The notes below the pieces were generated by a model, which worked only from the letters and a program-made list of their open reading frames with translations, did no database searches and had not been told where the DNA came from. 64,000 nt of DNA from Stropharia rugosoannulata (Eukaryota > Basidiomycota > Agaricomycetes > Agaricales > Strophariaceae): assembly GCA_028532985.1 (NCBI GenBank), contig JANCIK010000002.1, positions 930,001-994,000 of the forward strand, given 5' to 3'. Below are positions 35,937 through 46,380 of this stretch, in pieces. The position numbers and the translations under genes are program-made. Within the stretch, counting starts at the first letter, position 1. Every line of letters starts with the position of its first letter.

Positions 35937-36520
35937 GAAGAAAGGTAAAGGGAATTATTGAGAAGAAGAGGACGCGGGGTGTGGGAGAGAAGAGAAATGT
36001 TCCGTTGATGGCTGTGCGCTATTATAAAGTTCAACCATCTACAAATAATAGTCAACATTCCCACGCAAAGCAATCAACAGACTTCAGCTTTTCAAAACCA
36101 AAGGCAACATCTGGACATCGCCAGTCTTAGTAAAACCGCCGGTGCATATCAATAATGTGCATTTTTATAAAAAATTTGTCACTGGTGTGGGCTACCATAG
36201 CATAATAATTAGGTATATACCTTTAGCCAAAACACATCGCCGGTCTCAGTTAGACCGGCGGTGCATAATATTGTTGTACGATAATCTGGGCAGGTATGGC
36301 CTCAATTGTAATGGTCTATAATATTGTTATTATGCTGGCTAATAGTCATATACTACACTTGCAACGGTCCCATTATGCATAGTAGTATATTCATTTCATG
36401 AGTATGAACATTGATCACCTGAGACCGGCAATGTATACAACACCTCTGGTTTCCAATTTCCAACAATCATATGTGCAACATGAGCCCATATACCATTGTA
36501 ATATACCAGACTCACAGATG
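35937..36520. other. KDZ subterminal non-coding region
   Basis: I see no gene. AT-rich, with two ACCGCCGGTGC-type motifs (near 36132 and inverted near 36257) and the upstream region of the zinc-cluster gene. Confidence 0.5.
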
Positions 36521-36526
36521 TATAGG

Positions 36527-36657
36527 AGTATATTAATTTATGGTCCCATACCATTTATTATTCCAGACCGGCGATTCTCATCATGCACCGCCGGTTTTCA
36601 TACAATCATTTGTTCAAAATCAGCCGTGAATCACGGTAATATACTAGCCTCACACTG
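36527..36657. repeat. Extra internal copy of a right-TIR segment
   Basis: About 130 bp (from GTATATTAATTTATGGTCCC to the CACTGGTCCC region) repeats the adjoining TIR segment 36672-36805 in direct orientation with few differences. The left end lacks this extra copy. Confidence 0.8.
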
Positions 36658-37121
36658 GTCCCGTGATGTATAGTAGTATATTAATTTATGGTCCCATACC
36701 ATTTATTATTCCAGACCGGCGATTCTCATCATGCACCGCCGGTTTTCATACAATCATTTGTTCAAAATCAGCCATGAACCACGGTAATATACTAGCCTCA
36801 CACTGGTCCCCTGAAAAATAGTAGTATATTGAATTTGAATAGCGCCGGTCAACGATCGAAATCGCCGGTCTAGCACAGCCCATCTGCCATTTGACACCGC
36901 CGCTCGACATAGAGAACCGCCGGTTGATCTTGCCCTGACGACCATCACCATTTGTCGACAATGGCCCCGTAAAACACGGTAATATACTAGAAAGCTATTA
37001 GTCCCGTGTGACATGGTAGTATACTAGTTCTGCAATGGCTCAAAATAACTCCGTGATCTACGGTATAATAATAGTTCACTGTAGCACTATAGATTACGGT
37101 ACCCAGGCACTGTCCTATGTG
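36658..37121 (-). repeat. Right terminal inverted repeat of the KDZ element
   Basis: Reverse complement of 22959-23422. I see about three mismatches, all G/C to A/T differences. Confidence 0.95.
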
Positions 37122-37128
37122 AAGCATC
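37122..37128. repeat. Right target-site duplication of the KDZ element
   Basis: AAGCATC, identical to 22952-22958. Confidence 0.75.
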
Positions 37129-38290
37129 CTCCAGAGATGACTGATAGTTTGACATTCATATCTCGATATCCACCGCTTCCTTTTATCCAATGACAGACTT
37201 TTGCGACGGGTCTATCTTGCTCATATATATATTTGGGTCCTCTGCCTTCCGAAAGAGTTCTTGTTCAAACCAGGGAATAGAGGTGTAGTGAGGGAAAGCA
37301 ATGTATTGAGGTTTGAGTAACAAAGGGAGAAAATACTACGGTACATAGTGCATTAGGTATAGTTGAAGGAGCTATACTATACCACACACCATTTCGCAAT
37401 TGATAACAAGGTCGTGAATATTGGGAGCACGGGCGCATTGTAACTACTCACCGGCTCCGAACTCCGTGCATAGCTCTAATCTGAGCAAAATCCGATCCAG
37501 GTGGGAGATCATTTCCATTGCTCTTGATGCTAGTGTTGTCCAGGACGGGGCGAGGAGGCGGGAGCATTCTGGTTCTGTGACAGGTGAAACTGAGGATACT
37601 GATAGGCTAATCCGAGTGACTTATCCCCTCTGTGTGTGGGTGTACACTCTTTCCATGATGTGTGCTTACCAAGCTTCTTGGACCCCATAGTCCTAAGGAA
37701 GGTGAGAAAAGTCATCCACTCGGGATGACTTTTCTCACCTTCCTTGTACACAAAACGTGTTGCGTCGTGGTCGCGTCGCTTCGAAGCCAAGCCGTGACTT
37801 AGTCGCGTTGTGCTCACCAGGCTCCAACTGAGTTTTAATACTCAATGTCCGGTGCCGGTCTGCCAAGACCGTGGATCTAACACGGCCTGCGGAGAGATCA
37901 CTACGGCTCCGAACAGCGGAAGTGAGAACCAGAATGTTTCCGCCAATCCCCAATCTCCTTCCTCAATGCGGGGCAACATGTTTAATCCTCAGCCGCCTCC
38001 ATGATTTTCCGCTCGTCCCAGGCCCACAAAATAGACACTAGACTCTCCGCTTCTCCTGCCTTCCCCGGCCAGCGGGGTCGGAATTATTATTTTTCTGCGG
38101 CCAAGCATCTCATATTTGTTTCGTTTCCATGGGTCGAGCCACAGCAGACCGAGCCAGCTCAGACAAGAGGTGTGCCCTCTCGTACAGCCAACGCCACGCA
38201 CTGACAGATCTCGCTCGACACTCAGCGCCCAACTCCACCTCGTCTCGTACACGTTGGCCACGCTGACCCTCATGATCCAGAAACGAGGCA
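37129..38290. other. No supportable gene apart from a palindrome
   Basis: Apart from the palindrome at 37695-37745 I see only short frames without conserved features. Confidence 0.35.
37695..37745. repeat. Perfect 23-bp inverted repeat (foldback)
   Basis: Stem 37695-37717 and 37723-37745, loop ACTCG. Its core GTGAGAAAAGTCATCC is shared, with one change, with the longer palindrome at 41130-41240. Confidence 0.85.
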
Positions 38291-38297
38291 TTGCCGT

Positions 38298-38864
38298 TTG
38301 TGCGAAGATAGCGACCCGTCCACCTTGAGCATATCAGCCCAGACGCGGACAAGCCTAATCGTCCTCCGTATTAATGGGCAGTTATTCACCATTTCGGACA
38401 TGTCCTTTGGTACCCCACGGCCAACATTAGTGCCTGCTGCCATCTCGCCCTCCCTGCATTCTGTACTGTGGTGGGACGCCAAACAGGAAGCTCTTGCTCG
38501 CATTGTCTCCCGCCTCACCGAATGGGATGAACATTTATGCTTAGGTGCCAGTATTGGATACCATGATCCCTGCATGTTTAATGGCAAGGCAGGGCAAGGC
38601 AGATCAAGTCGACCCATTCCTCAGAGAAGTGAACAAAGCTATCTCCGAAGATGCTCACTTATTTCCAAACGCGATAAGGTCTATTTCAGTTTCTACCTCA
38701 CAGATGGAGCCCCCGCCTCTTGTATAGAACTCAACAACAACAAGACACCTCTTCTGGACAACTTCAACAGCTTTGTCGAGGCTTTCAAAGTGCGCTTCTG
38801 CAACCCTGCTCACTATGTGTCCGCCCTGCGCAAGATATGCAAATTCAAGCAGACGGATTCTTAA
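38298..38864 (+). pseudogene. Probable gag remnant of a decayed Gypsy-type element
   Basis: Fragmentary frames on the plus strand include a segment ending LLDNFNSFVEAFKVRF followed by a charged helix, like the capsid region of agaricomycete Gypsy Gag. The frame is broken on both sides, and no protease, RT or LTR is visible nearby. Low certainty. Confidence 0.35.
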
Positions 38865-39218
38865 GGAGCGCCGTCGAGCCAAATATTTAGGTCTTCATTG
38901 TGGCCAACCCGACCACTTCGTCCCAACAAACCCTTGAATAGCACCTGTTATTATGCCTGCCAAGCGGGCGGCTGGGGACATCACTGTGTCTCCGTCCACA
39001 TCCTGCTCAAATGAGCTTGCGAATATGGCCTTGACGTCCTGCTCGATGATCGCCAATGGTTTGGGTTTGGACTGTGAGTGAGGGCTCAAATCTTCAGTTT
39101 GTCAACTCAACCAAAACTCAACTCTTCATTTTACTATTGCATTTGTACTATCACAGCTATTGCATAGGGAATACTAGCACTACTCTTGGTTGACTGTTGG
39201 TCTACCCTGTTGAATACA

Positions 39219-40380
39219 TTAAATAACAGTACTTGTAGTAGAATGGTACAAATGGATATCGGTACTTGAAAAAGAAACAGGCCCGGTATCAATAGTTTCC
39301 CCAAGCTGGAATCTGAGCTCTGTTAAAGATATATGTGTCGAGTAATTATGACGCCACTGCATATGGGAGTTGACTCTAGAAGACCCTCGAGTCTGATCAC
39401 TAAGGTTATTAGTAGTAATGACGACACGACGTTGCCTAACTCGACGACAAAACCGGTATGTTGCTGTTGCCAGAACAAGTATGTTTGAAATAAAGACCGC
39501 CACTCCAGCCTATTGTTTATACAATGTCAGGATACATGTAGACCATGAGACAAGTACGCTTTCAGGACACTGCTTACCTGAATAATTCCAGAGAAGTTTA
39601 TAGTCCATAATGTCGCATGAGTCACGACAAAGACATTATGGACAATACTGGCCGCCAATGTGAATACGTGGCAAGAAAATGCCACAAACAGAAGGCAGAA
39701 GTGCCCTTCCCATAAGCAATATCGGATTTGAAAAACCATATATAGAGGAGCAAGCAGAAGCCACATGTCAGCAGCAAAATCAACTGTAGTATCAGCAGAC
39801 TCGTCAGTTATTTCTTGACACATTCTAGTTTCCAATACACGTACAGACAAGGATGTGTACTCCAGTAAACCACGGCATACTAGCTTGACCATAATAGCCC
39901 TTTTCGACAAGAACTAAGATGAAGAAGACTACAAAAATTTTGGAGGCCAGAGATGAGAGGTTGTACAGGCTCCCTGGACTCAAAAGACATGTAAGCGTGA
40001 GCGACATTGCCAAACGTGTAAACCTTTAGAAGAGAAACTTGAGTATAAATCCCAATTCCCAAATACATTTATAACATATAGACGCACCATAGTGTGGACG
40101 TGGAGGTCACAAGTACAAGCCACTGTAAGGCGGAACTGGCAGCAGAAGAAGACACTTGGCTTGTGGTATTCAGAACAGAGCCAATGAGAAGTATAGTAAT
40201 GCTGATAGCTGCCAGTAGTGATAGAAGGTCATCATGGCCTAGTTTGCAGATGTGGGTACGGTGGCTCAGACGGACAATACAGGCAAAAAGAGCAAGGCTT
40301 AGCAAAACCCAGCCTCCAAATAATACAATCTGTATTAAGCATTATTGTAGTAACACTTGATATCACTTACTGGCAGATTT
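39219..40380 (-). CDS. Seven-helix-type integral membrane protein (basidiomycete family)
   Basis: Minus-strand coding segments at about 40344-40083, 40012-39900, 39880-39578 and 39508-39219 encode successive hydrophobic helices. They include ALFACIVRLSHRTH, a DDLLSLLAAISITILLIG helix, an aqueous DFAADMWLLLAPLYMVF helix and a last VAVFISNILVLATATYRF helix with a basic cytosolic tail. This pattern resembles the large family of agaricomycete rhodopsin-like integral membrane proteins of unknown ligand. The exact splice structure and start codon are not resolved; an ATTGTATTATTTGG exon start after a CAG near 40344 fits the first helix. Confidence 0.55.
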
Positions 40381-40604
40381 TCTATGTGCAGCTTCAATGT
40401 AAATCATGGATCAAGATATAGGTTACAGAGAAGGAAGGTACTGGCTACAGAGGAGCGAGGAATGCCGGTATTCAATTGTACACGTAAATTTAAGACTTAA
40501 ATTTCCAAATTAAGTTGGATTTTTCTTAAACTCATACGACATTGAACTTCGGTCCACAGTCCACACTTTTACCACTACTTAATTCCTAATTCCTCTTCAT
40601 AGAC

Positions 40605-41034
40605 ATGGCAACCTCCAGTGCACCTGTAACTGCCAATTTTGCTGGTAGTCCAGCTACTAGTACTTCGACAAGGCTTATTTCAGTTGTTTTTGGTGCCACG
40701 GAAGCAAAAGTGCTTCACCCTCTTGTTCAGTACAATGGCATCAGCTTGGATGAAAGAATTTATGTACGTTAGAGAAAGTTCATTATAATTCTAGATTTAC
40801 TCAATTGCTCTCTAGAACCTTCTTATTGCGCAAGAAGAACTTATCAGAAGTCTGCACGATGAAATAATCAACATTAAGATGGAGGTGACAAGATTGGAAA
40901 CCAAATTGGCATCTCAGCAAGCAAACGGTCCTGCACTGTCAGCACAGCATCAGCATCATTCTGGCATTGAAAGAGAAACCACAGTCATCATACCACAACG
41001 CCCACTTCGTCGTGAGGGTGCCATCTTCTTTTGA
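40605..41034 (+). CDS. Small coiled-coil protein (125 aa, two exons)
   Basis: Exon 1 40605-40763 (53 codons), intron 40764-40815 (GTACGT...TAG) and exon 2 40816-41034 (TGA) join in frame. A Ser/Thr-rich N-terminus is followed by a 35-residue leucine/isoleucine heptad helix (NLLIAQEELIRSLHDEI onward) and a His/Gln-rich tail. I recognise no family. It lies just upstream of the 53-bp palindrome and the Plavaka gene and might be cargo of that element, though no boundary supports this. Confidence 0.5.
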
Positions 41035-41129
41035 TACTATGAATATTATGTAGTATCCATACTTTGTTTTTATAATAATATTTTACCCCTGATTCTTAGT
41101 ATGGTGAAGGTGCTTTGATATGATTAGGC

Positions 41130-41240
41130 GAACGTGATACTTGCGTGATATTGTTTATAATTCAACGTGAGAAAAATCATCCCATTTGGATGATTTTTCT
41201 CACGTTGAATTATAAACAATATCACGCAAGTATCACGTTC
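41130..41240. repeat. Perfect 53-bp palindrome with 5-nt loop
   Basis: Stem arms 41130-41182 and 41188-41240 are exact reverse complements around CATTT. The tip GTGAGAAAAATCATCC matches the palindrome at 37695-37745. It is long enough to extrude as a cruciform or to give a hairpin RNA. Confidence 0.92.
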
Positions 41241-41704
41241 AGCGTAGCCCTCCTAATCACTCCCACTATGGTACACCAACATTCAAGTCTTTCTTCTGTA
41301 TGTTGGACTAAAGAGCAGTGGTTGAAAGGTACGCAATTTGCATAAGTTGGGTTGAGCTATTCTTATTAATGATATTATATAGGTCTACTACCTAATATTG
41401 AATTCTCATTATGTCGTCGACATATTTGCTTCTAACAGAAACATTTTAATGATCAGGAGATCTATATAGTCCTGAGAGCATCTTAAATATAATTGGTATG
41501 TGATTTTCCTACTGGCAATTCGCCATAAGTTGCTAATCTATAATTGCTATCCACAGACAATTTGCACTTTCTATAGCATGTGGGAATGGGGCTGTTGCAA
41601 GGCTGTTGGGGGTTCTCAGATAATCTAATCGTATGCTCATTTGCTGTTCCTTACCCCCTTCTTTGTCCTACCGTCAATTTGAATCATCTTTGCCATTACT
41701 TCTG

Positions 41705-44700
41705 ATGCCTCAGTTAAATTTGAATAATGGACTTAACTTTCAGCTTGCTCAAGACGCCATTCCAGAATGCCCTGCTTGCTCAAAAACCTTCACGACAAGC
41801 AAAGGACTCAATTCCCATCTATCAATGGCGCACTCATGCAAGTGGTACCGTAAAGAGAAGAATGCCGATCTTGTACGCTATACGATCCAGGAAGCGCCAG
41901 ACTCTACCCCTGCTGCTCAACAACCATCGACATCTTTCCTTTTCTCAGACAACAATATGGATACTAATCCAGACTTTGAGGATGTGAATATTGAATGGCC
42001 ACCCCCATTTATTGATGATGATGACGGTGATAGTGACATAGACCCAGATCAAGATATAGAAAGAGACGACTTCATTCTCTTACCACAACCTGGGCCTGGT
42101 CCAGCAACCATGGCTGCACGACGGTCAAACAAACACATTGTACTTGATGACGACAATGATTCTCGCTATAGACTGAAGCATCCTACAGCAGGCAGGATTG
42201 TTGCACGGCATGTTGATGGTGATAGTGATGGCGACGGTGACTGTCCCATGGGTGATGATACAACTTCCAGCAATCCCTACCATCCCTTCTCATCTGAAAC
42301 AGACTGGAATATAGCTCAATGGGCAGTTAAGAATGCACCTGGACATAAGGCATTTGACCGGTTCTTGGAAATTCCTGGGGTACGTCTTATTTCACCTTCA
42401 TAGATACTAAATAGCTAATATACTACAGGTGGTGGAGAAACTAGGTCTATCCTTTCACAATACAAGGGCTTTGCATCAGAAGATTGATGCTATGCCGGAA
42501 CGCGGAGGAGAATGGATAACAAAGAACATACGCTTCCATGACCTGCCAGACCAGAAATTCACGGTACGCTTCCGCGACCCCATCAAGGCCATCCAGAGCC
42601 TGTGGTCTAGCCCTTCTAACTCTGAGCATCTTGTTTACGCACCTGAGAAAGTCTACTCTGACAATAGCAAATCATCCCGTATATTTTCTGAGATGTGGAC
42701 AGGAAAGTGGTGGCATGCAGTACAGGTACGTCTCAAAGCTATATATATCAGAGCTACTAGATACTTATAATCATATAGAGCAAGCTACCAGAAGGCTCAA
42801 CTGTAGCTCCAGTAATTATCGCCACAGACAAAACTCAGCTAACTCAGTTCTCTGGCGGTAAAAGTGCATATCCTGTCTACTTGACAATAGGAAACCTGCC
42901 AAAAGGGATACGTCGACGTCCATCAAGACATGCTGCTATACTTATAGCATACCTTTCTGTCGACAAGCTCAATAGGTCTGGCATGACCAACCTTGAGCTA
43001 CTTTCACGGGGCCAACGACTCTTCCACACCTCCATGCGCATTGTTCTCGACTCTCTTCGGCAGGCTGGTATTGACGGTGTTGAAATGCAGAGCAGTAATG
43101 GTGACATCCGTCGCATCCACCCTATTCTTGCCTGCTACGTGGCGGACTACCCAGAGCAGTGTTTAGTTACTTGCTCAAAATATGGTACCTGTCCTAAGTG
43201 CCGTTGCTCAGCTGATAATCTCAACAGTCCAGCACCCTCTGAGAAGCGTACAAGAACATGGACTGAAGGTGTTATACGGGACGCCAAAGAAGCATCAGGT
43301 GGAGGTCTAAATGCATTTCACAAGGAATGTATGGCGCATGACGTGGCTGGCAGTACTTTCACGCCTTTCTGGGAAGGGTTTCCTCTTACCGACATTCATA
43401 CATCTATCACTCCTGATGTCCTACACCAGCTGTACCAAGGCATATTCAAGCACCTTGTTTCCTGGTGTCAAAGCTGTGTAGGAATAAAAGAGTTGGATCA
43501 GCGTATACGTGCCTTACCTCTGGGATATGGCCTCAAGCGCTTCAAGAATGGAATCTCAGCCTTGTCACAGATATCTGGCAGTGAGCGTAAGAACATGGCT
43601 AAGATCCTTCTTGGCTGTCTTGTCGACATCTTGCCGTCAGCATGCATCAAGGCAGTCAAAGGCCTCTTGGACTTTATCTACCTTGCTCAATACCCAACTC
43701 ATAGTACAGAGACTCTGGATTACCTTAAGCAGTCACTTGCTGAGTTTCATAGATACAAAAACATCTTTATCCAGCTGCAATGCCGGTCTGACCTGGACCT
43801 CCCAAAACTTCATTCTCTTCTCCATTATGTCGACTCTATAGAGATGTTTGGCACAACTGACAATTACAACACTGAGATGTTTGAATGTCTTCATATTGAT
43901 TTTGCTAAACGTGGTTGGAGGGCAACAAATCAAAGAGACGAATTCCCGCAAATGATCAATTGGTTAAGCCGTCAGGAGAAGGTTACTATCTTTGAGGCTA
44001 CTTTATGTTCAAGAATTCCTATTCCCCCCACTATATCACAGTCAGATACACTGCCAAAGAGGCAGATCTCAATTGCCAAATATCCTAATTACGCAAACAG
44101 GCCTATATCTCTTATTGAAACCTTACACAAAGCTCCATTCTTTGAATTACACTTCAAGCGCTATTTAAACAGCTTTCTAAACCCCTCTTTGCCAAATCAG
44201 CAACTGGGCTCTGCACCACTTCCTATTAACTACATCAATACCTATAACATGTTCCGTTTTCATCCATTGTCAATCCAAGATGATGATGAAGACAATAATG
44301 ACATAATCAGAGCTATACCTACCTCACAATCTCTTCCTCATGGACGCTTTGATACTGTGATTGTCCTTGATAAGGAATCTGCAGAGGCAACGGGAATGGA
44401 AGGTATGTAGAATGCTGTTAAGTTAGTTAAGTAGATCTATTTACTAATGCCACATACACAGGAACACGGGTTGGAAGAGTCAAAGTCATTTTTACTCTGC
44501 CATCTCATATTCATGGTCCTGGTTTTCAAACACAAACACCCAGTATATGGCCAAAAGAGCCATTAGCTTATATTGAATGGTATACACGTACAGCACCAGT
44601 GCCAGATCAAACTCATGGAATGTACAGAATATCCAAAGCCACTGACAGTCATGGAAGGATACAAGGTGATATCATACCACTTTCAAGAATTAGACAAGGT

Positions 44701-44841
44701 TGCATGCTATTTCCAGTCTTTAAAGATCACCAAGGAGACCTAGTTTCAAATTCCTGGCAGTACGATAATATCTTGGATAAGTGCAACACATTTTTTGTCA
44801 ATAATTGGCTTAGTCACTATGCATACCAGACTATATACTAG
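41705..44841 (+). CDS. Plavaka-type (CACTA-related) transposase, intact
   Basis: Exons 41705-42379, 42429-42725, 42779-44402 and 44462-44841 join in frame into 991 residues with no stop. An N-terminal C2H2 finger (CPACSKTFTTSKGLNSHLSMAH) comes first, then an acidic linker. The Plavaka core follows: TIGNLPKGIRRRPSRHA, the cysteine motif CSKYGTCPKCRC, and TPDVLHQLYQGIFKH, the conserved DxLHQL box of this family. A DNLNTEMFE-like segment (DNYNTEMFECLHIDFAKRGW) and a C-terminal beta-rich domain complete it. It should mobilise a CACTA-like element; I could not find matching terminal repeats. An uninterrupted frame suggests a recently active copy. Confidence 0.85.
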
Positions 44842-45009
44842 CTATAACTCCTGTACATATGTTTATAATCATTCTAGCTATGTATGTTTATATAAAGTAT
44901 GTGTCTGGAGGTTCAAAGCAATCCAGGGTATCTCAAGGATACACAGGGCAACCCATAATATCCTAAAGTAGTTAATGATCCCATCAACTGATGATATAAA
45001 TATACCTTC

Positions 45010-45267
45010 CTAAAGTGCCCTCAGATCAAAAGTGTTTTTCGTGATGTAGCGTTGATCCGGCTCCATAGCTCCATAGATATAGGCCACCAGGACCTTGTCC
45101 TTCTGTTCCTGGTCCTTTCCAACTGCTGCCCCAGAGGTCACCCATGATGCATCAGCTCCCACAAAAAACATCTCCATATTGGAGGACCATTCAGTCCAGT
45201 TGGAGTCAGAGAGCTTCATCTCACTGAGGAGGGCAAGGAGGGCTGAGGGAATGCCTAGGGATGACAT
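45010..45267 (-). pseudogene. Copia-type gag fragment
   Basis: An 85-codon minus-strand piece with KLSDSNWTEWSSNMEMFF and a VLVAYIYGAMEPDQ segment resembles the N-terminal gag polyprotein of Copia retrotransposons (DUF4219/UBN2 type). No protease, integrase or LTR follows. It abuts the truncated HET gene on its right and may mark the rearrangement that removed that gene's 5' part. Confidence 0.6.
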
Positions 45268-45702
45268 GGTGAGGCTTGGAATGAGTTTGTTGACAGTAAT
45301 GAGTTGCCTGAGTGTTGTGGTGAAGTGGGGAGAGGAAAGGAGAGTGATGATGTGGCAAGAATTGGAGGTTACTGGGTGTGATGTGGCAAGATCCCAGGCT
45401 CCAAACATAGACTTGACATCATGAGAGAATGGCTAGAAAAAGAAAAGAAGGAAGCAGAGAAGGTCCAGGGCTCATAACCTGTTAGAAACAGCTCGTCACT
45501 GTTGCTGAGATAGGGTCCTGGAAAGGGGGTGTACAGCACACTGCTGGTGTTGCAGGTGCAAGGGGTCGTCCAAACAGATCGACTAACCGGCCATCCTGGT
45601 GTGGGAATGGACACAAAGCGCCTGGGCTCGGGCGTGCGAGGGAAGAATGTGTGTATTCTGGTCGAGGTCTAATTTAGGATACATCGTGATGGTAAGCTTT
45701 GT

Positions 45703-46380
45703 ATGTACGTGTTAGCACCGGAAGTCCATGAACATGTGATATTCAACACAATTATTGACTACATCGGGCACAGCAAGACAGCGCGACAGGTTGTTGTACT
45801 GAAGACCCCACTTGTATTATCCCATTTGGGCGTCCATGCAACGTTTCTTGTGATTCCGCTTTTCAAAGAAGGTCTATACCCGGACTTCCCTGTGAATAAT
45901 TCTATGGATTGTATATCTTGGGAGCCTACCGTGACTGGGCAGCTTTGGACTCGTTGCGTGCCGAACTATATTGCACTGGACAATAGCAGCTCCTCAACGG
46001 AGTGGATCTCAAGTCTTGAGGTGTCACTCAGTGCATGGGGCATGGTGAGGGAATTCACGAACGAGCCGCCATTGGTTTTCCTTGCAATGTTTGCATTGGA
46101 AATCGATCAAGGTGACCATGATTGTCTCTGCGTACCACTTGGAAATAATCTTGGGGTGCCTGTGCTGCCTGACTTGCGTAATCCCACGGATGACACAGTT
46201 GTTAAATCATTTATGGATATAGAACCACTTAGTCCATCGTCTAACTACATGCAGAATCGAGGGCCACTGCAGATTAGACTCTCTTATAGTGGGCATAGTG
46301 TATCGAATGGTGTACTTACACTTACCGCAGCAGAAGCGAAGAATTTGGGATTCAGAGTGATAACGGGTCATTTCCGTTAA
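45703..46380 (+). pseudogene. HET-domain gene, C-terminal fragment
   Basis: Similarity to the C-terminal 215 residues of the HET genes at 48992-51329 and 58444-60774 begins near 45745 (DYIGHSKTARQ) and continues to the shared ending (LTLTAAEAKNLGF). The HET domain and N-terminus are missing; the sequence to the left is unrelated and includes Copia gag. The family's downstream non-coding block also follows this copy. Confidence 0.85.

Larger units (their letters stand above)
22959..37121 (-). mobile_element. KDZ-superfamily DNA transposon carrying a TET/JBP oxygenase
   Basis: 464-bp terminal inverted repeats with only about three mismatches (22959-23422 and 36658-37121), flanked by the direct repeat AAGCATC, define a 14163-bp element. 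Cargo: TET/JBP dioxygenase (+), acidic protein (-), KDZ transposase (-), AT-hook protein (+) and a Zn(II)2Cys6-like coiled-coil protein (-). Association of fungal TET/JBP genes with KDZ transposons is established; the full cargo plus the element-wide CCGGCGG motif is what stands out here. By the TIR identity and the visible target duplication it inserted recently. Confidence 0.95.

Noticed and set aside
36746..36961. 71-codon frame repeated in both TIRs
   Set aside because: A by-product of TIR identity; its composition reflects the motif repeats rather than a protein.
37695..37745. Palindrome as a transcription terminator
   Set aside because: No bacterial-type context; this is a eukaryotic genome and the arms are related to another foldback.
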